From Omphalotus guepiniiformis (taxonomy: Eukaryota > Basidiomycota > Agaricomycetes > Agaricales > Omphalotaceae), in assembly GCA_028554645.1 (NCBI GenBank), contig JAQOOI010000021.1, positions 620,001-684,000 on the forward strand: a DNA stretch of 64,000 bases. Reading direction: 5' to 3'. Of the stretch, positions 34,401-45,643 are shown piece by piece. The position numbers and the translations under genes were made by a program. Position 1 is the first letter of the stretch, and each line of letters starts with the position of its first letter. The notes beneath the pieces were generated by a model. The model was not told the DNA's origin. It searched no databases and saw only the letters and a program-made list of their open reading frames with translations.

Positions 34401-35413
34401 ATGCCTTCATCGTCGTCTCAGTCAAGCACCACCACCCTTCCGGCAGGCCACCCTCCAGTTCCAGCACACGCGCATTCAGGGGCGCGCTGCCCGGTGACCG
34501 GCGATACGCATGGCTTTTGCCCGCCCCAGGAAGGCGACGTACGCTCAGTATGTCCCGCGCTCAACACTATGGCAAATCACGGATATATGTATGTTGCATG
34601 TCTCTTCTTCTTTCGTGTACTAACGATATATGCAGCCCACGAGATGGAAAGAATCTTACCTTCTCTAGTATCTTCAGTGGTCTCAAAAAATGTTACGGCC
34701 TATCAACTCCTCTCGCGATTGTGCTTACTACTGGCGGGTTCTTATTAATCAAGCGTTCCCCTATACGAATTCCCTTCGTCTCCGCTACAAACAAAGACGG
34801 CACCAAAAGTCCATCGGGCGTGATTGATCTGCATCTCATAGGCATTCATGGTGGTGTGGAGCACGATGCAAGTATCGTTCATTTAGACACCCAACCGGGC
34901 GCCCTCTACCCGCCTACTCCAGTGAAAGAAGACTGGGTGGGTCTGATCGTCGGGGACATCGAACCTGCAGTAGAAGGTTTCGCACCCTTTCCGAATGACA
35001 AAGCCGACCGACTAATCTCAGAAGATGCAAACAACTGGAAACGATTCGTCTCTCCGTCTTATCACTCAACTCTAGTCAACGCCGCTGATGTCGGTCGCAT
35101 GCGTTACAGACGCCAGCATGAGATCCTACCTAAAAAGCTTGATGGCGTCCACGCTGAGATCGCTCGGGGTGAAATGGCTATCATCTTGGGCGTCTGGGAG
35201 CATTCCTCCGAGAACTCGGAGAAGAAAGGTATACCACTGCCTTGGCTCCTTACGTGGCTTGCCGAGGAGCGTTTGCCTGAGGTCGAGAGCAAAGATAAAG
35301 AAGGCCGAACGATGTGGAGGCCCAATCATGTGCAGGGTTTGCTTGACGTTGTGAAGAGAAGCAAGGCTATAAGGACGGTCACGGAGGCAATGGAGAAGTC
35401 GGAGAAGTCGTAG
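34401..35413 (+). CDS. heme-thiolate peroxidase / unspecific peroxygenase (short type)
   Basis: Exons 34401-34588 and 34636-35413 (phase 2, 47-bp intron) give 321 residues. The family signature is SVCPALNTMANHGYIPRDG, whose Cys is the proximal heme ligand (PCP-type motif; here V-C-P). GGVEHDASIVHLD is the EHD acid-base motif of short peroxygenases and chloroperoxidase, with His rather than the Arg/Glu pair of long forms. A second, upstream Cys-Pro (RCPVTGDTHGF) belongs to the N-terminal segment. Such enzymes use hydrogen peroxide to oxygenate or halogenate C-H bonds. No signal peptide is present, so the enzyme is probably intracellular or membrane-attached; STPLAIVLTTGGFLLI is a hydrophobic segment. 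The start ATG (cattATGCCTTC) gives the normal family N-terminus. Confidence 0.9.
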
Positions 35414-36544
35414 AAGACAGGTGTTTGTGGAAAGTTGCTTCTGGTGCCCGGAAACCTTATTCATGCAGCGTGGGGAGGGAAGTAGGAGGGTAGGTCACGA
35501 TGCAGGTTTCAAGCGCGAAGTCTGGACATTCAATCTGTGGGAAGGAGCCTTTGCAAATGCTCTGTCAGTGTTATTATTAAAATGGCGACGCTTTCGGGTT
35601 TCTCGTGGACGCTTTCAATCTCTTTCTTCGATGAATTCGGGGTTTGTCATTGGAAATTGGGTTTTTAGTTTACTTAATGATATTATTTTTTCAAACCTAC
35701 ATACGTATTGTTGATTTTTTATTGAAGTAGTTGTACAATTACTACATTCACTGTTTTAGTACACATTGCATGCTCTATTCATTTCCATTTTACATGCGTA
35801 CTATGTAGGTCGTATACAGTGCTAGTCAGTCTAGACTGAGCTACTAATCACGTAAGCTGTTAGCACCTCCAAACCGAGTACTGAATCTGTAGTAACTGTC
35901 ACCCAGATCCCACCTGCTATTTAGACGTTTAGACAGCCCATTCCTGTTAATCAAGATGGAGGCTCACTTCCCCGAAAACGCTGTCTACTAACAATCGAAA
36001 AGGCGGTTTCAATCAGAGGGTCTAGCCTGTTCCAGCAAGGCGAAAATATGGTGAGGTTGCGCTAGGTTGCGCGTTGCGCCGTTCATTTGAATCCGAATCT
36101 GATACCAATGAATACAGACACAGTTATTCATCAAATATTCACTCATCCAAAGTTTTCGGCGTGCTGAAGTGATCAGTAATGACTTGCTAATGACACGAAT
36201 CCAAACTCCTTTCGCGCCATCCTCGCACAGTCCTCGCACGTCATATATGGGCATTAAGTCGATATCAAGTCCTGCGTTTCTGCGCGCGTCTTATCTGCGC
36301 TGTTTTTGAAGGGGAGGTCTCGTTCATAGCGCAATTGATCTATGGGATGAGGTGATTATATTCCGAGTTTCTAAAGGTCAGTTGACGGTGATCACTCAGC
36401 AATGTCTCTAACCGGTTTAAATAGATGTTTTTGTCTTGCATTTGAGGTCCCATTCTGTACGCATACAAGCGCAGTGAATCTCCTGGTTCCTGAACTTTGC
36501 ATATCCCATCGACGCGTGTGTTTCCGAAAGTCTTCATACAAACC
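35414..36544. other. intergenic, AT-rich
   Basis: Short frames only. An AT-rich stretch at 35660-35780 probably holds the 3' end of the upstream gene. No RNA gene or repeat was seen. Confidence 0.5.
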
Positions 36545-38265
36545 ATGCCTGTTCCCGTGCCGCAGCTCGGATCGTTCAATTATGTCGCGGAGACAAAAGT
36601 ACGCGAAACAAGCTATTACATCGTGCCTTTCGTGATCTCATAACGAACTACGTGCTGCGTATGTGTATAGGAAAACCTCGATTGGGCAGACCTCGTCACT
36701 ATTGATCTGAGTCTGTACAATACGCCCGAAGGCAAGAAACAGCTAGCGGACACCCTGATCAGTGCCTTGCGCGAGAAGGGTTTCTTCTATGTCAAGAACT
36801 TCAATATTTCTCAAGAAAGGGTTGATCGACAGTTTGCGCTTGGGAAGGCATTCTATGATTTGCCATTGGAGGAAAAGTTGAAGTATATTGTGCAGGGGAT
36901 AGGTAAGTTTATTCATAGCTGATTGAGATGTTGCAGGTTCACTGCTGCGGGTATAGAGGACGGCAAGTATAACGGATATGTTCCTGGTGGTCGGCATGTG
37001 TAAGTCGATACTAGTCCGTCGATTTGCTATTATATGCGCTCATCGCTTTTCGTATCAGTATCGATGAAAAGACCGGGTTGAAGAGCCAAGTCGAGGTTTA
37101 CAATATTCCTAGTAAGACACAATACTACCCTATCGACAGGCCTTTGTCTCACGGTCGACGCTGCTTGGTAGAATTCAACGGCTTCTTCGAGCACAACCAC
37201 CCAGAGCTTATCCAAGAGAACCTGAAAGAAATCGAAGAATTCGCTAGGGTCGGTCGAAAGGTTTCTCTTCTTGGTGGAAGTTCTGACATATCTTTCTTGC
37301 TATCAGGCACTCCACTCTGAAGTTCTTGACCCACTCTTCGTCCTGCTCGCGATCGCACTCGAGCTTCCTGAGGACTACTTCACTAACATCCACCAGTATC
37401 CTGTGAAGAGCGAGGTATATATAATTCTTATTCTGATTGCGTACCGAGACAACGAGGGCTAATTGGGATTTTGCTTCTCGTTCCAGGACCATCTCAGGTA
37501 CATGAAATATTCCAAGCACACCCCAGAGGAGAACCAACGTATCACCAACTGGGTACGAGGACACACAGGTAAATAGTGCAATTCCATGACATCATACCAC
37601 TTCCTGACCGATCCTACCAGATCTAGGGAGTTTCACTCTGCTGTTCCGTCAACCAGTCGCTGCTCTTCAGATCCGGTATCACTCTACGAACGAATGGAAA
37701 TGGGTCAAACCCCAAGATGCAACGTTGACTGTGAACGCGTGTGATGCTTTACAGCTTTTGACCGCTGGGTACGTCAAGAGCACCATTCACAGAGTATGGA
37801 TCTTAAAGCGGTTATCTTTGTTTCTCGCCCGTGCACCCCGGGAAACTGATTCCGTCGCATCTTTCAGAGTAACGGTTCCTCCCCGTGATCAACAGCATGT
37901 TGATCGTTTGGGACTGTTGTATTTCTCTCGGTGAGTTCTGATTCTTGCTAGGAGCACGTCATGGCTAATGTATCTTACGACTACTAGACCACACAATGAC
38001 GTCCCGCTTGCAACGATCAAGGAATCACCTGTACTGCAGCGGGAAGGGTACACCCAAAATGAATTTGAAGCAAGCGGGAACCCCGTTCCGACCATGGAGG
38101 GTATGTAGTACTCTTTTTTGATATACCAACGATTACTCATCTCGGTAATTCAAACCCGCAGAATGGACTTTTGCGAAGCAGAAGTGGCAGAGAACGGGCT
38201 ATACCGACCCCAATCACCAAACTGCCACTATCCTTCCTGGGTTCAAGGAGAAGGTCTACGCGTGA
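36545..38265 (+). CDS. 2-oxoglutarate/Fe(II) dioxygenase of the isopenicillin-N-synthase-like type
   Basis: At least nine exons. The protein reads MPVPVPQLGSFNYVAETK, then ENLDWADLVTIDLS, REKGFFYVKNF, GYVPGGRH, VEFNGFFEHNHPE, RYMKYSKHTPEENQ, HTDLGSFTLLFRQPVAALQI, STIHRV, DRLGLLYFSRPHND and WTFAKQKWQRTGYTD. The iron ligands are the His and Asp of HTD and the His of STIHR; RLGLLYFSR carries the Arg-x-Ser-like cosubstrate site. The family hydroxylates, desaturates or cyclises small molecules; the substrate is unknown. All junctions I checked are consistent GT-AG except the one after STIHR (around 37793-37868), where no GT-AG pair keeps the frame. Confidence 0.82.
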
Positions 38266-38553
38266 TTGGATGTTCGGGGCTACGTGTAGGCTATGCTGTA
38301 GAGCTAAAGCTGCTGTATCTATACTGTATGTAAATATCAAGCCAACGAATGGAATCATACTACACGCAGAGGTCATGCGACTGTTGAGAGCAAGCCTGGG
38401 CAATGTGTTTTCCTTTAGCACACTAGCCACGATCCTCGACAATTGAACCCCTGCACCCGTATCCACCGGCGCACGGAGCTTCGTAGGAGAATGACAACCC
38501 CGGCAGAAATACACGGAGAGAAGATAGCGTGAATGTCCTGCAATCATGTATTC

Positions 38554-40171
38554 TCATCCAATGTACGTGAACATATCTATAAGTTCGTCAATGACTTTAT
38601 CTCTAATGAAGTCCACGGCTTCTAGTCCATCCATAGCACATTCCAAACAGATAGAGGGTGTATTCGCGCTCAGCTTTCGAAGATGTAGCATCGTTGACTT
38701 GAGTAAACCCAGCACGTCTGCAGAACTCTTCCGAGGTTCACCGTTTCGACCACGTTCAGCACGATTACAAGCAATGCGCCATAAGCGATTCCATGTGTCT
38801 ATACACGTGCAGTGGGGGTTTGACGGCTTCTTGCCACAAAGTCGAGAGGGTATTGATTTCTTGGGTGAAGTAAAAGAGGTGGGTTCGGGGGGTGTATGAC
38901 TTATTCGTTTCCATGTTTCGGTCAAGGAGTGATGGGCAGCGAGAAACTGCATACGTCGTTCAGTGTCCATGTTCGAAGGAAATATTGGTTGAGGCGGTAA
39001 TGTGGCCCCAAAAGGAGTATCCGAATCCACTGGATCAGTGCGAGGCAAATCGTTCAGCAGTCGATAGTACGCCACGCCCAGCAAAGTGTCTATCGGTTGA
39101 TGATCACGATATTGTTCCAGCACTTGAAGTAAAGGCCATTTTGGAACGTGATTGAACCACAGAATTTTGCTGATCAATTTGTATACAACAAGGTGTAACA
39201 GACGGCTGTTCGTCAAAGCAATACGAACGAGTCGGGCGTAAGTTACGTCGGAATCGTCGAATGTGTCCAGTGGTCTCTCGGAGTCTTGCTTCAAGGAGCC
39301 GCACGATATTAGAGTAGCAGAGGACGCAATGGAAGATGGTGTAGGTGCCTCTTCAGCGGCAGACGATGGATATGGGTCACCGTCTCGAACAATGCGAAAG
39401 ATCTGTTCAACAGACCAACGCTCAAAGGAAGGAAAGGAGTACTTTTGTGTCAACTCGGCGATGTTCAGCAGACGGGAAAACGAAAGGTCTCGGCAAACAA
39501 TTTCCGGTATGTGGACAGTACCCTCGTCACTCATATGGAAATCAGGTGGTCTGATAATCAAGAAGTGAATAATAACAATAAAGCAGAGACTGGTAGACGA
39601 ACATATTATGTAGCGCCCATAGTAGGTCGCGAAACTTGTCCGGTCCTTCAGCTACTACAATTGGATTCGCGTCGCTCGTCCCCTCAAGGTCCCCTTCGCG
39701 ACCAAACCATAGTAGCTTCGTAGAAAACGCAGAATCATCTCTACACAACACAATCTTATGCACCTGCAAGAAGAGAAGAAAGAAAGTCCAAATCCCGATG
39801 ATAAGAGTAAATGTGAAACCAGAATTTACCTTAAACAGCGTATTCCCCGCCCTTAACACACAGCACATTCCGTCATCGGGACCCAAGAGGTAATAATCAT
39901 CGTCGCGTACAAGGACAGAGCCACATGTCTCTCTCAAGTTATCTCGAGACGTAAACAGTTGATCTTTATGACGACGTAGGACCCTTCGAGGTCGCTTAGA
40001 CCGAGGGGACGACGTGAGGTCATATTCGGAGCTCAATTTGGGCTCTGCGCACAGCCTATCATGCGGGTATCTGGGTTGACAACCAGTATTATCCAGGCTC
40101 TTTTTGGGCGTTTTACGAAAAAGGCCAAAGAGAAAACGGATTGTATGAGTGGGATCAAGGATGAGGACCAT
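38554..40171 (-). CDS. BTB/POZ domain protein A
   Basis: Exons 39830-40171, 39603-39763 and 38554-39550 give 499 residues. The BTB core spans the first two introns: DDGMCCVLRAGNTLFK joined to VHKIVLCRDDSAFSTKLLWF, then PDKFRDLLWALHNIPPDF and LLNIAELTQKYSFPSFERW. The region before the core is basic (RSKRPRRVLRRHKDQ), and the start begins MVLILDPTHTIRF. Behind the core is an alpha-helical region with CTCIDTWNRLWRIACNRAER and ICLECAMDG. BTB proteins mediate dimerisation or link to Cul3 ubiquitin ligases. The introns inside the BTB core are typical of the Agaricomycete expansion. It lies next to a second BTB gene in the same orientation. Confidence 0.82.
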
Positions 40172-40708
40172 CGGGAGCGGATTCGGAACGAGCGAGTTAC
40201 GAAAATCGCTAACCGCTGAAGGGCTGGAATGTAGCAGCAGGACAAGGAGAAAACGAAAGACAGAGACGGAGGTGTAGGTCCCTATATTACATGGTCTTTC
40301 CGTGCAAACATGACCTATACACGTGTATGGGGTAGAGGGGTAGGGCCGGAGTCAACGTGTTAGTCGATGTGATCTCTAGTGAAGTCGAATGAGAGTCGAC
40401 GCGTCGAGATGTTCAAATCGAATAGGAGAAGGTTTCATTTGGTGGATAGCGAAAGATTGCACTACGTCGTTGAGTTCTTGGTGCGAGTTTCTGAACAAGG
40501 TGGAAGATCGAGCTAGCTTCGGGTTCTAGGAAGATATTCTATGAAGCACACTTCGGCACTTTCCAGGAACACGCGAAGACTGAGAGAAACACAAGTCAAG
40601 CTTTGATGAAGCATATGTATCTGACCACCAGAACATATATCATTAATTCGCATTTGCCATGAACACTACACTACTTACTCACGGGTATACTGTGTGCGCA
40701 AATGTCCG
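40172..40708. other. intergenic between the BTB genes
   Basis: This is the promoter side of BTB gene A and the 3' side of BTB gene B (both on the minus strand). The DNA is unique here and no element was recognised. Confidence 0.5.
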
Positions 40709-41877
40709 TCACAAGTCAAAGTGATGATGGAGGTTGTTCCAGACTTGAAGTCTCCTCCTAATCAGCGCTTCGAAAGCTCTACGCCTGCAGCCCTCATACA
40801 TCGTCGAGGCCAGCCCTGAATCACCATTTAGCCGCCCTTGGATATGAAGTAATCGTCTTATCGGATCTACAGTGGAAAAGGGCGAGTCTTGCTGGACAAG
40901 TACTGCCCACTTCGACTTCCATACTGCTGAACATCTTTCAGGAATGACGCAATTTCTGCAGTGCACATACGCAGGTGGCCTCCTCCCTATCTGTTCCCAC
41001 CAACATCGCAGTGAAAAGTACCCGCACAAGACATGCAGGTTCTCGGAAGAGGTAAGCGGAGAATTGTTGTCGATGGATGCGGAGTTGGATAGGCGCGGCT
41101 CAAGATCGAGCATGTACATATAGTATGCGTGACCGAGGAGGAGCTGGAGGCTGCATTGTGCAGAGTTTTGCCATTTCGTCACTAGCCGAATGACATAGAC
41201 AGGCGATAGCTCACGCATGAGCAGTCGGCAGGCCCAGAGGTTCTGTATGGAATCTACGAGAGGAGTATAGTTGTACCGTATGGCGACCTTTAGTGTGCGA
41301 GTGAGATCGACGATCGAGGTATCGCGCAAGGGAGAGTGCGTGGGTTTGGATGATACCAATGACTGTAACCCTTTTCTTGACCAACGTTGGAGTGCAGCGC
41401 ATTGATAGACGAGAGCTAGGTCCGCCACGGAAAGAAGTCGGTGAAGAGGAACGGCAGAAGGGCATGGCAGAGTTCTGCAGCGATGTTTCAATGACGAAAA
41501 TAGAATATGATGAATACGGACAACATACTCATTGCAGCGCAAAGCACATAGTAATTCATGGAATTCCTGCGCCGTATGTCCCGTGAGCACGATGGGATCC
41601 CCCTCATTCCTGCCTTGCGGGTACCGCGAGCTCAGCAGTCGCTGAAATGCGGTCGAATTGTCACACAGGGTAGGAACGTTGACCTGTACCAGTCTCATTG
41701 TTTCATTCATCCATTGACATTATGAATACTCACCTTGAACAAATGTGAAGCAACTTTAATGAAACAGACATTCTCTGCCGCATTCGTAGAAATTGCAGCA
41801 CGTTTGAGTGATTCAGGCCCTGAACTATGTCGTCTTCGAAGCGTAACTCTTCTGCTGCTTGGGAGAAAAACCGTCAT
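40709..41877 (-). CDS. BTB/POZ domain protein B
   Basis: Exons 41734-41877, 41529-41683 and 40709-41474 give 354 residues with introns of 50 and 54 bp. The BTB part is NAAENVCFIKVASHLFK joined to VNVPTLCDNSTAFQRLL, then EFHELLCALRCNETLPCPS and LHRLLSVADLALVYQCAALQ. Intron positions match BTB gene A (after the first HLFK/TLFK and after LLCALR/LLWALH), so the two are paralogs from tandem duplication. It is shorter because the basic N-terminus is missing. The C-terminus has a cysteine pair (YVHCRNCVIPERC). Confidence 0.78.
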
Positions 41878-42313
41878 GGTAAGTAAAGCGTGGCAGGTTC
41901 AGATAATTGACACTCACAATACTGTACAATAGACAATATATAGCTACAGCGAGGCTTGTAAATCCAGACAAAAAGCCAACCGGGTCATTGCGGTATGAAG
42001 CAGAGTTATGTGGCCACCAGCGACGAATGGTGGAGACAAAACAATTACGGAGCAGAGTTTTGACCTGAATACTAGGCCCAAAGCAGGTTGTTCGTGGTAA
42101 CGTTCAACTCAGCATCAGCAACGAACAAAAGAGATGGCTTTCTTCAAACGAGGCACGTGTATTTCATTTTTCTTGTGTCCCCGCAGTAGGGAAGTGAAGA
42201 ACGAAATCAGTCAAAAAGTTTTGTTCACGCCAACGTCGAACAAAAAACGTTTCAAAATTCATGTACGTAGATAATACATCTGCAGGCGCAAAAACTTCGC
42301 AATACTTATAAGT
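41878..42313. other. intergenic between BTB gene B and the next gene
   Basis: No gene or repeat seen. Divergence in the BTB gene B upstream part precludes finding its promoter. Confidence 0.45.
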
Positions 42314-42923
42314 TCAAGTCGATGACTTCTGTGCGAGCTGAGCGCGGATTTTACTTTGGTACCGAAGCGAAAGAGCTAATATTTTCAGGATCTTTTCTGG
42401 ATTTGAGGTCTGCAAGACAAGAAAAGGTGATGTTATCATTTATAAGAAAGGGACGAATGGACGTGGAACTTACCAAGACGAGTGCTTCCAACTCTGCTGC
42501 TGTCTCGGGAGCGAGGTTCATTTCCTTCTGTAACTTTTCAACGCTTGCTGAAAGACGACTGAGGCTTTCAATGACTGGATCTACTGTAATGTCACCTGCT
42601 AACTTAATCAATGAGTCAAGAAAAAGCTTACCTTGGCTGGTTGGCTGGATGATCTGGAGAAGATCTTGGGTTTCGCTGGAAGACAGCGAGCCCTCTAGGG
42701 GTCTGGAGGAAGCAGGATCCGAGTTGGCAGACCTAGTTCTCTGGGATTGCTCGGGTTGGGCCGTTCCTGTATCGGCGTGGTCAGTGACTTCCGTTATAAA
42801 CCAAGACGTATAGGACTTGCCTCCAGAGAGGTTCACCACCGGGGTGACGGAGGCGCAGTGCTGGCAGTGTCTGCTATTAAATCTAAAGGTGATGTTGATA
42901 GCATTCGGGTTCTGAGCTTCCAT
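42314..42923 (-). CDS. small hypothetical protein, three exons
   Basis: Exons 42632-42923, 42474-42595 and 42314-42409 give 169 residues in consistent phase. It starts MEAQNPNAINITFRFN with CQHCASVTP, then a Ser/Thr/Gln linker, then a helical part: DITVDPVIESLSRLSASVEK and ALVLTSNPEKILKILALSL. Helix content and a Cys-x-x-Cys near the start suggest a small scaffold or a metal-binding N-terminus, but I do not recognise the family. The splice sites are textbook, which supports a real gene. Confidence 0.6.
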
Positions 42924-44120
42924 GATGTGCAAGATGTGCAAGGTGGTGCTGAAACTGTAGGACTTCTGACAAGGGTAGAATTTGAGTATGAGCCTCCATT
43001 AGCAGTGAACCCAAGGTTTTATATATGCGTTTTTTGAGTAGCTTTGGCCGTTCTTTGACTTTGGCAATCCAATATTGCCTGGGCCAGAGTGTGTTCAAGC
43101 GTAGAGCTCGCAGCAACGCTGCAGGTCCAATCTAGGTATTCTGCTAGTCCAATTGCCAGATTCGAACGCATAACCAAAGGACACGAACTCCACATGACCT
43201 TGACAAAGGCAGGACAATGACCTCTTCGTGACCTCAAATGTGCATTAATGTGCATGACAATGGAAGCTAGGGCCATCTTCGACTCGACTCAGATTGCCAA
43301 TGACAATGTTTCCTAGTCAAAGTCTTTCTTTGATGTTTGAGGAAGTTTGAATTGAGACGTCGCCCGGTTTGCGTTGACTTCAGTGTAAAAGCTCTATGGT
43401 TTAGCAGGCCAGGCGCAAGGGTAACCGGTCGAACCAGACTTGAGAACTGGCGTTTCCAAGAATCATAGGAATAAAGCACAAGTATTGCTTGAATGATCAG
43501 GATTGGAGAACTTGACCCAGGCTAGCTGGATGGTCATTGATGGTCCGTGGTCCGTGGATGTGGACAGGGTATACGTGGCTGTGCACGATTTCTTCCTTCC
43601 AACTTGTATTGTTCAGTTCTGGGAACGAATATGGCCCACCTTTTCATGAAGCCCGTGTGCAAGTAAAGATTGCTAGAGATCAGAGATCTGTGGATGCGTA
43701 TCCATTGTATACATTGGACGAATTTCAGCTTAGCCAGAGGAACTGGAACCTTTGTCAAACTCAGTATGAATGTTGGTTGGTCGGGCGTAGAACTGAGAAA
43801 TCTTTCGTCGTTTGTTCGATTCTTTCTCGCCTACAAATATTCGTATATTGACTCATTGGGTCACAGCTTGCGAGTGTTGACGTTGAGCGCCGAACGCTGA
43901 ACCATGACCTATATCATATGTTTCTGCACATATCGGTTATAACCGCTTTGAGCGCATCACACTCTTCGGTTCCATTGAAGATACAGCTTTCGTGAGTGTT
44001 TACGCTATCTAAACTCTGAGCCTTGCATACTCAACGTGTGTAATGATCATGCAGCCTCATGTTGCCGCGGGTTGAACGAGAACCACCGTCTCTGCCTTTC
44101 TCCTCAACACAGCCAGCAAG
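42924..44120. other. intergenic, no gene seen
   Basis: Short frames on both strands (43019-43276 minus, 43537-43851 plus) without domains. No repeat recognised. Confidence 0.45.
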
Positions 44121-44928
44121 ATGTACCTCAATGTAACTTTGAGTGGGATGTACGCACCGGATAGCGCTGGTAACATTGGCGTCTCAGCGGATAGTCTCGA
44201 CTGGAGTGAGGCGCTCTTATGTGCTCCCCTCTATATCATCTTAACACGTGTATGAAGGGACTGCAATTCTTCAATTAGCTGTTGCGTTCATCATCTGGTT
44301 CAGCTCAAGAATACCAACTATTGGCGAGCTTCTAGCTGTGTATTACATAGCGCACCTTATTGACTTTGAACCACAGTGCATGCCGTTTATGTCCTCTTTA
44401 CTATTCCCTCCGATTGGCCTTTACGCGCCTATCCCATCATACACATATACCGTGAGTGGTTCATATTTGGCGTTAATGAGACCGATTTTTGACTCGTTAT
44501 GTCCGTCAGTCAAGACGCATTCATACCTGGTTATATGCGTGTCGAGCATCATCTTCTTTGGTCCCATATCACTCGCAATCCCGATAGTTGTCATTCAGGA
44601 ACTTTGTGTCTGTATCCTTCTGCACTTGCTCCGCTTCTTCCACGGATTTATACCCGGTAAGTTGTCCGCATAATCTGCTCACCAGCGCCTGATAGTTTGC
44701 CCAATCATAGTTTCAAGCGTGACTAGGTATTACTATGCAAATAGGAGTGCAATGGAGTTCGCACCAGAGTGTCTCAAAATTCAACCTTTCTTCGCAGGAC
44801 TGGAGAGAATGGCCTCGACGTATAACGCGTGGACGACGAAATACATGCCGTTGCTCTGCATTAGAGTCCTAGCCATCTTGCTAGCTATTTATGTGACTGC
44901 GAGAAAGTTTTTGTATTGGGGCTGGTAG
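44121..44928 (+). CDS. putative small multi-pass membrane protein
   Basis: Upstream exon(s) with ATG at 44121 (MYLNVTLSGMYAPDSAGNIG) and a downstream exon 44707-44928 are supported by reading frame; the last intron (44653-44706) is clear. The middle (44329-44652) carries strongly hydrophobic stretches (LVICVSSIIFFGPISLAIPI, QELCVCILLHLL) and the last exon one more (PLLCIRVLAILLAIYVTARK) before FLYWGW at the end. How the first exon joins the middle is uncertain: two donors (44245 and 44247) and two acceptors (44329 or 44335) are possible. Unrecognised; plausible family of small fungal membrane proteins. Confidence 0.5.
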
Positions 44929-45643
44929 AGCGGAACGAACCCGAGGTCACAAGGATTGAAAACTCTAGACGACAAGAGAACAAGATAGACTTATAACATT
45001 TATTCCGACTGTAACGAGCTCGTTCCAGTGCTCGGCTTCCTGTTACACCAATAGCAATGCGTTCTTTAAAGTTCAGCGTCTACTCGTGCTTCTTCCTATG
45101 TAGAATTGTCGAGCTGCTTCAGTGAGCAACGTCTCGACTTCCGTCTTCAATTCTAGGCTTTCTACGTGTTTATCGACTGGATACCCTGGCCCAGTGGATG
45201 GTACCAACGAAAAACGAGCGCAACTGAATGTAAGTTTTTCTATGAATTCCGTTCGTTACCCGTTTCTTACCTGACTTCTCAGTTATAGTATGCGCTGAAT
45301 TACATGAGGACTGAATTAAATGAGTTTTTCACGTTCAGCCTTTGCGACCATGAATGGACCTTCAGTCAATTATTGTCTGATTACAGCATGTATCGAACAT
45401 CACCGAACATCTCACTTTTCTGATGCAGCCGGTTTTCGGGAGAAGTATCAGTTAGTATCAACGCAGACATATGTAATCGGCAATAGAAGCAACACTTATC
45501 GACTTCCTAGATCTCACCCGAGGTTTCTGAATCAAAACGAGGAGCAACGCGAAAAATCGATATCGCTAAACTTTCGCTTTCTTTAAAAACCCTGCGGTCA
45601 ATTCGAACACCTTTCTTCCTCTGTGAAAAATCAGGTTTCAGCT
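44929..45643. other. intergenic upstream of the prenyl synthase
   Basis: A plus frame at 45320-45586 has no domain. Otherwise nothing recognised; it contains the promoter of the next gene. Confidence 0.45.
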
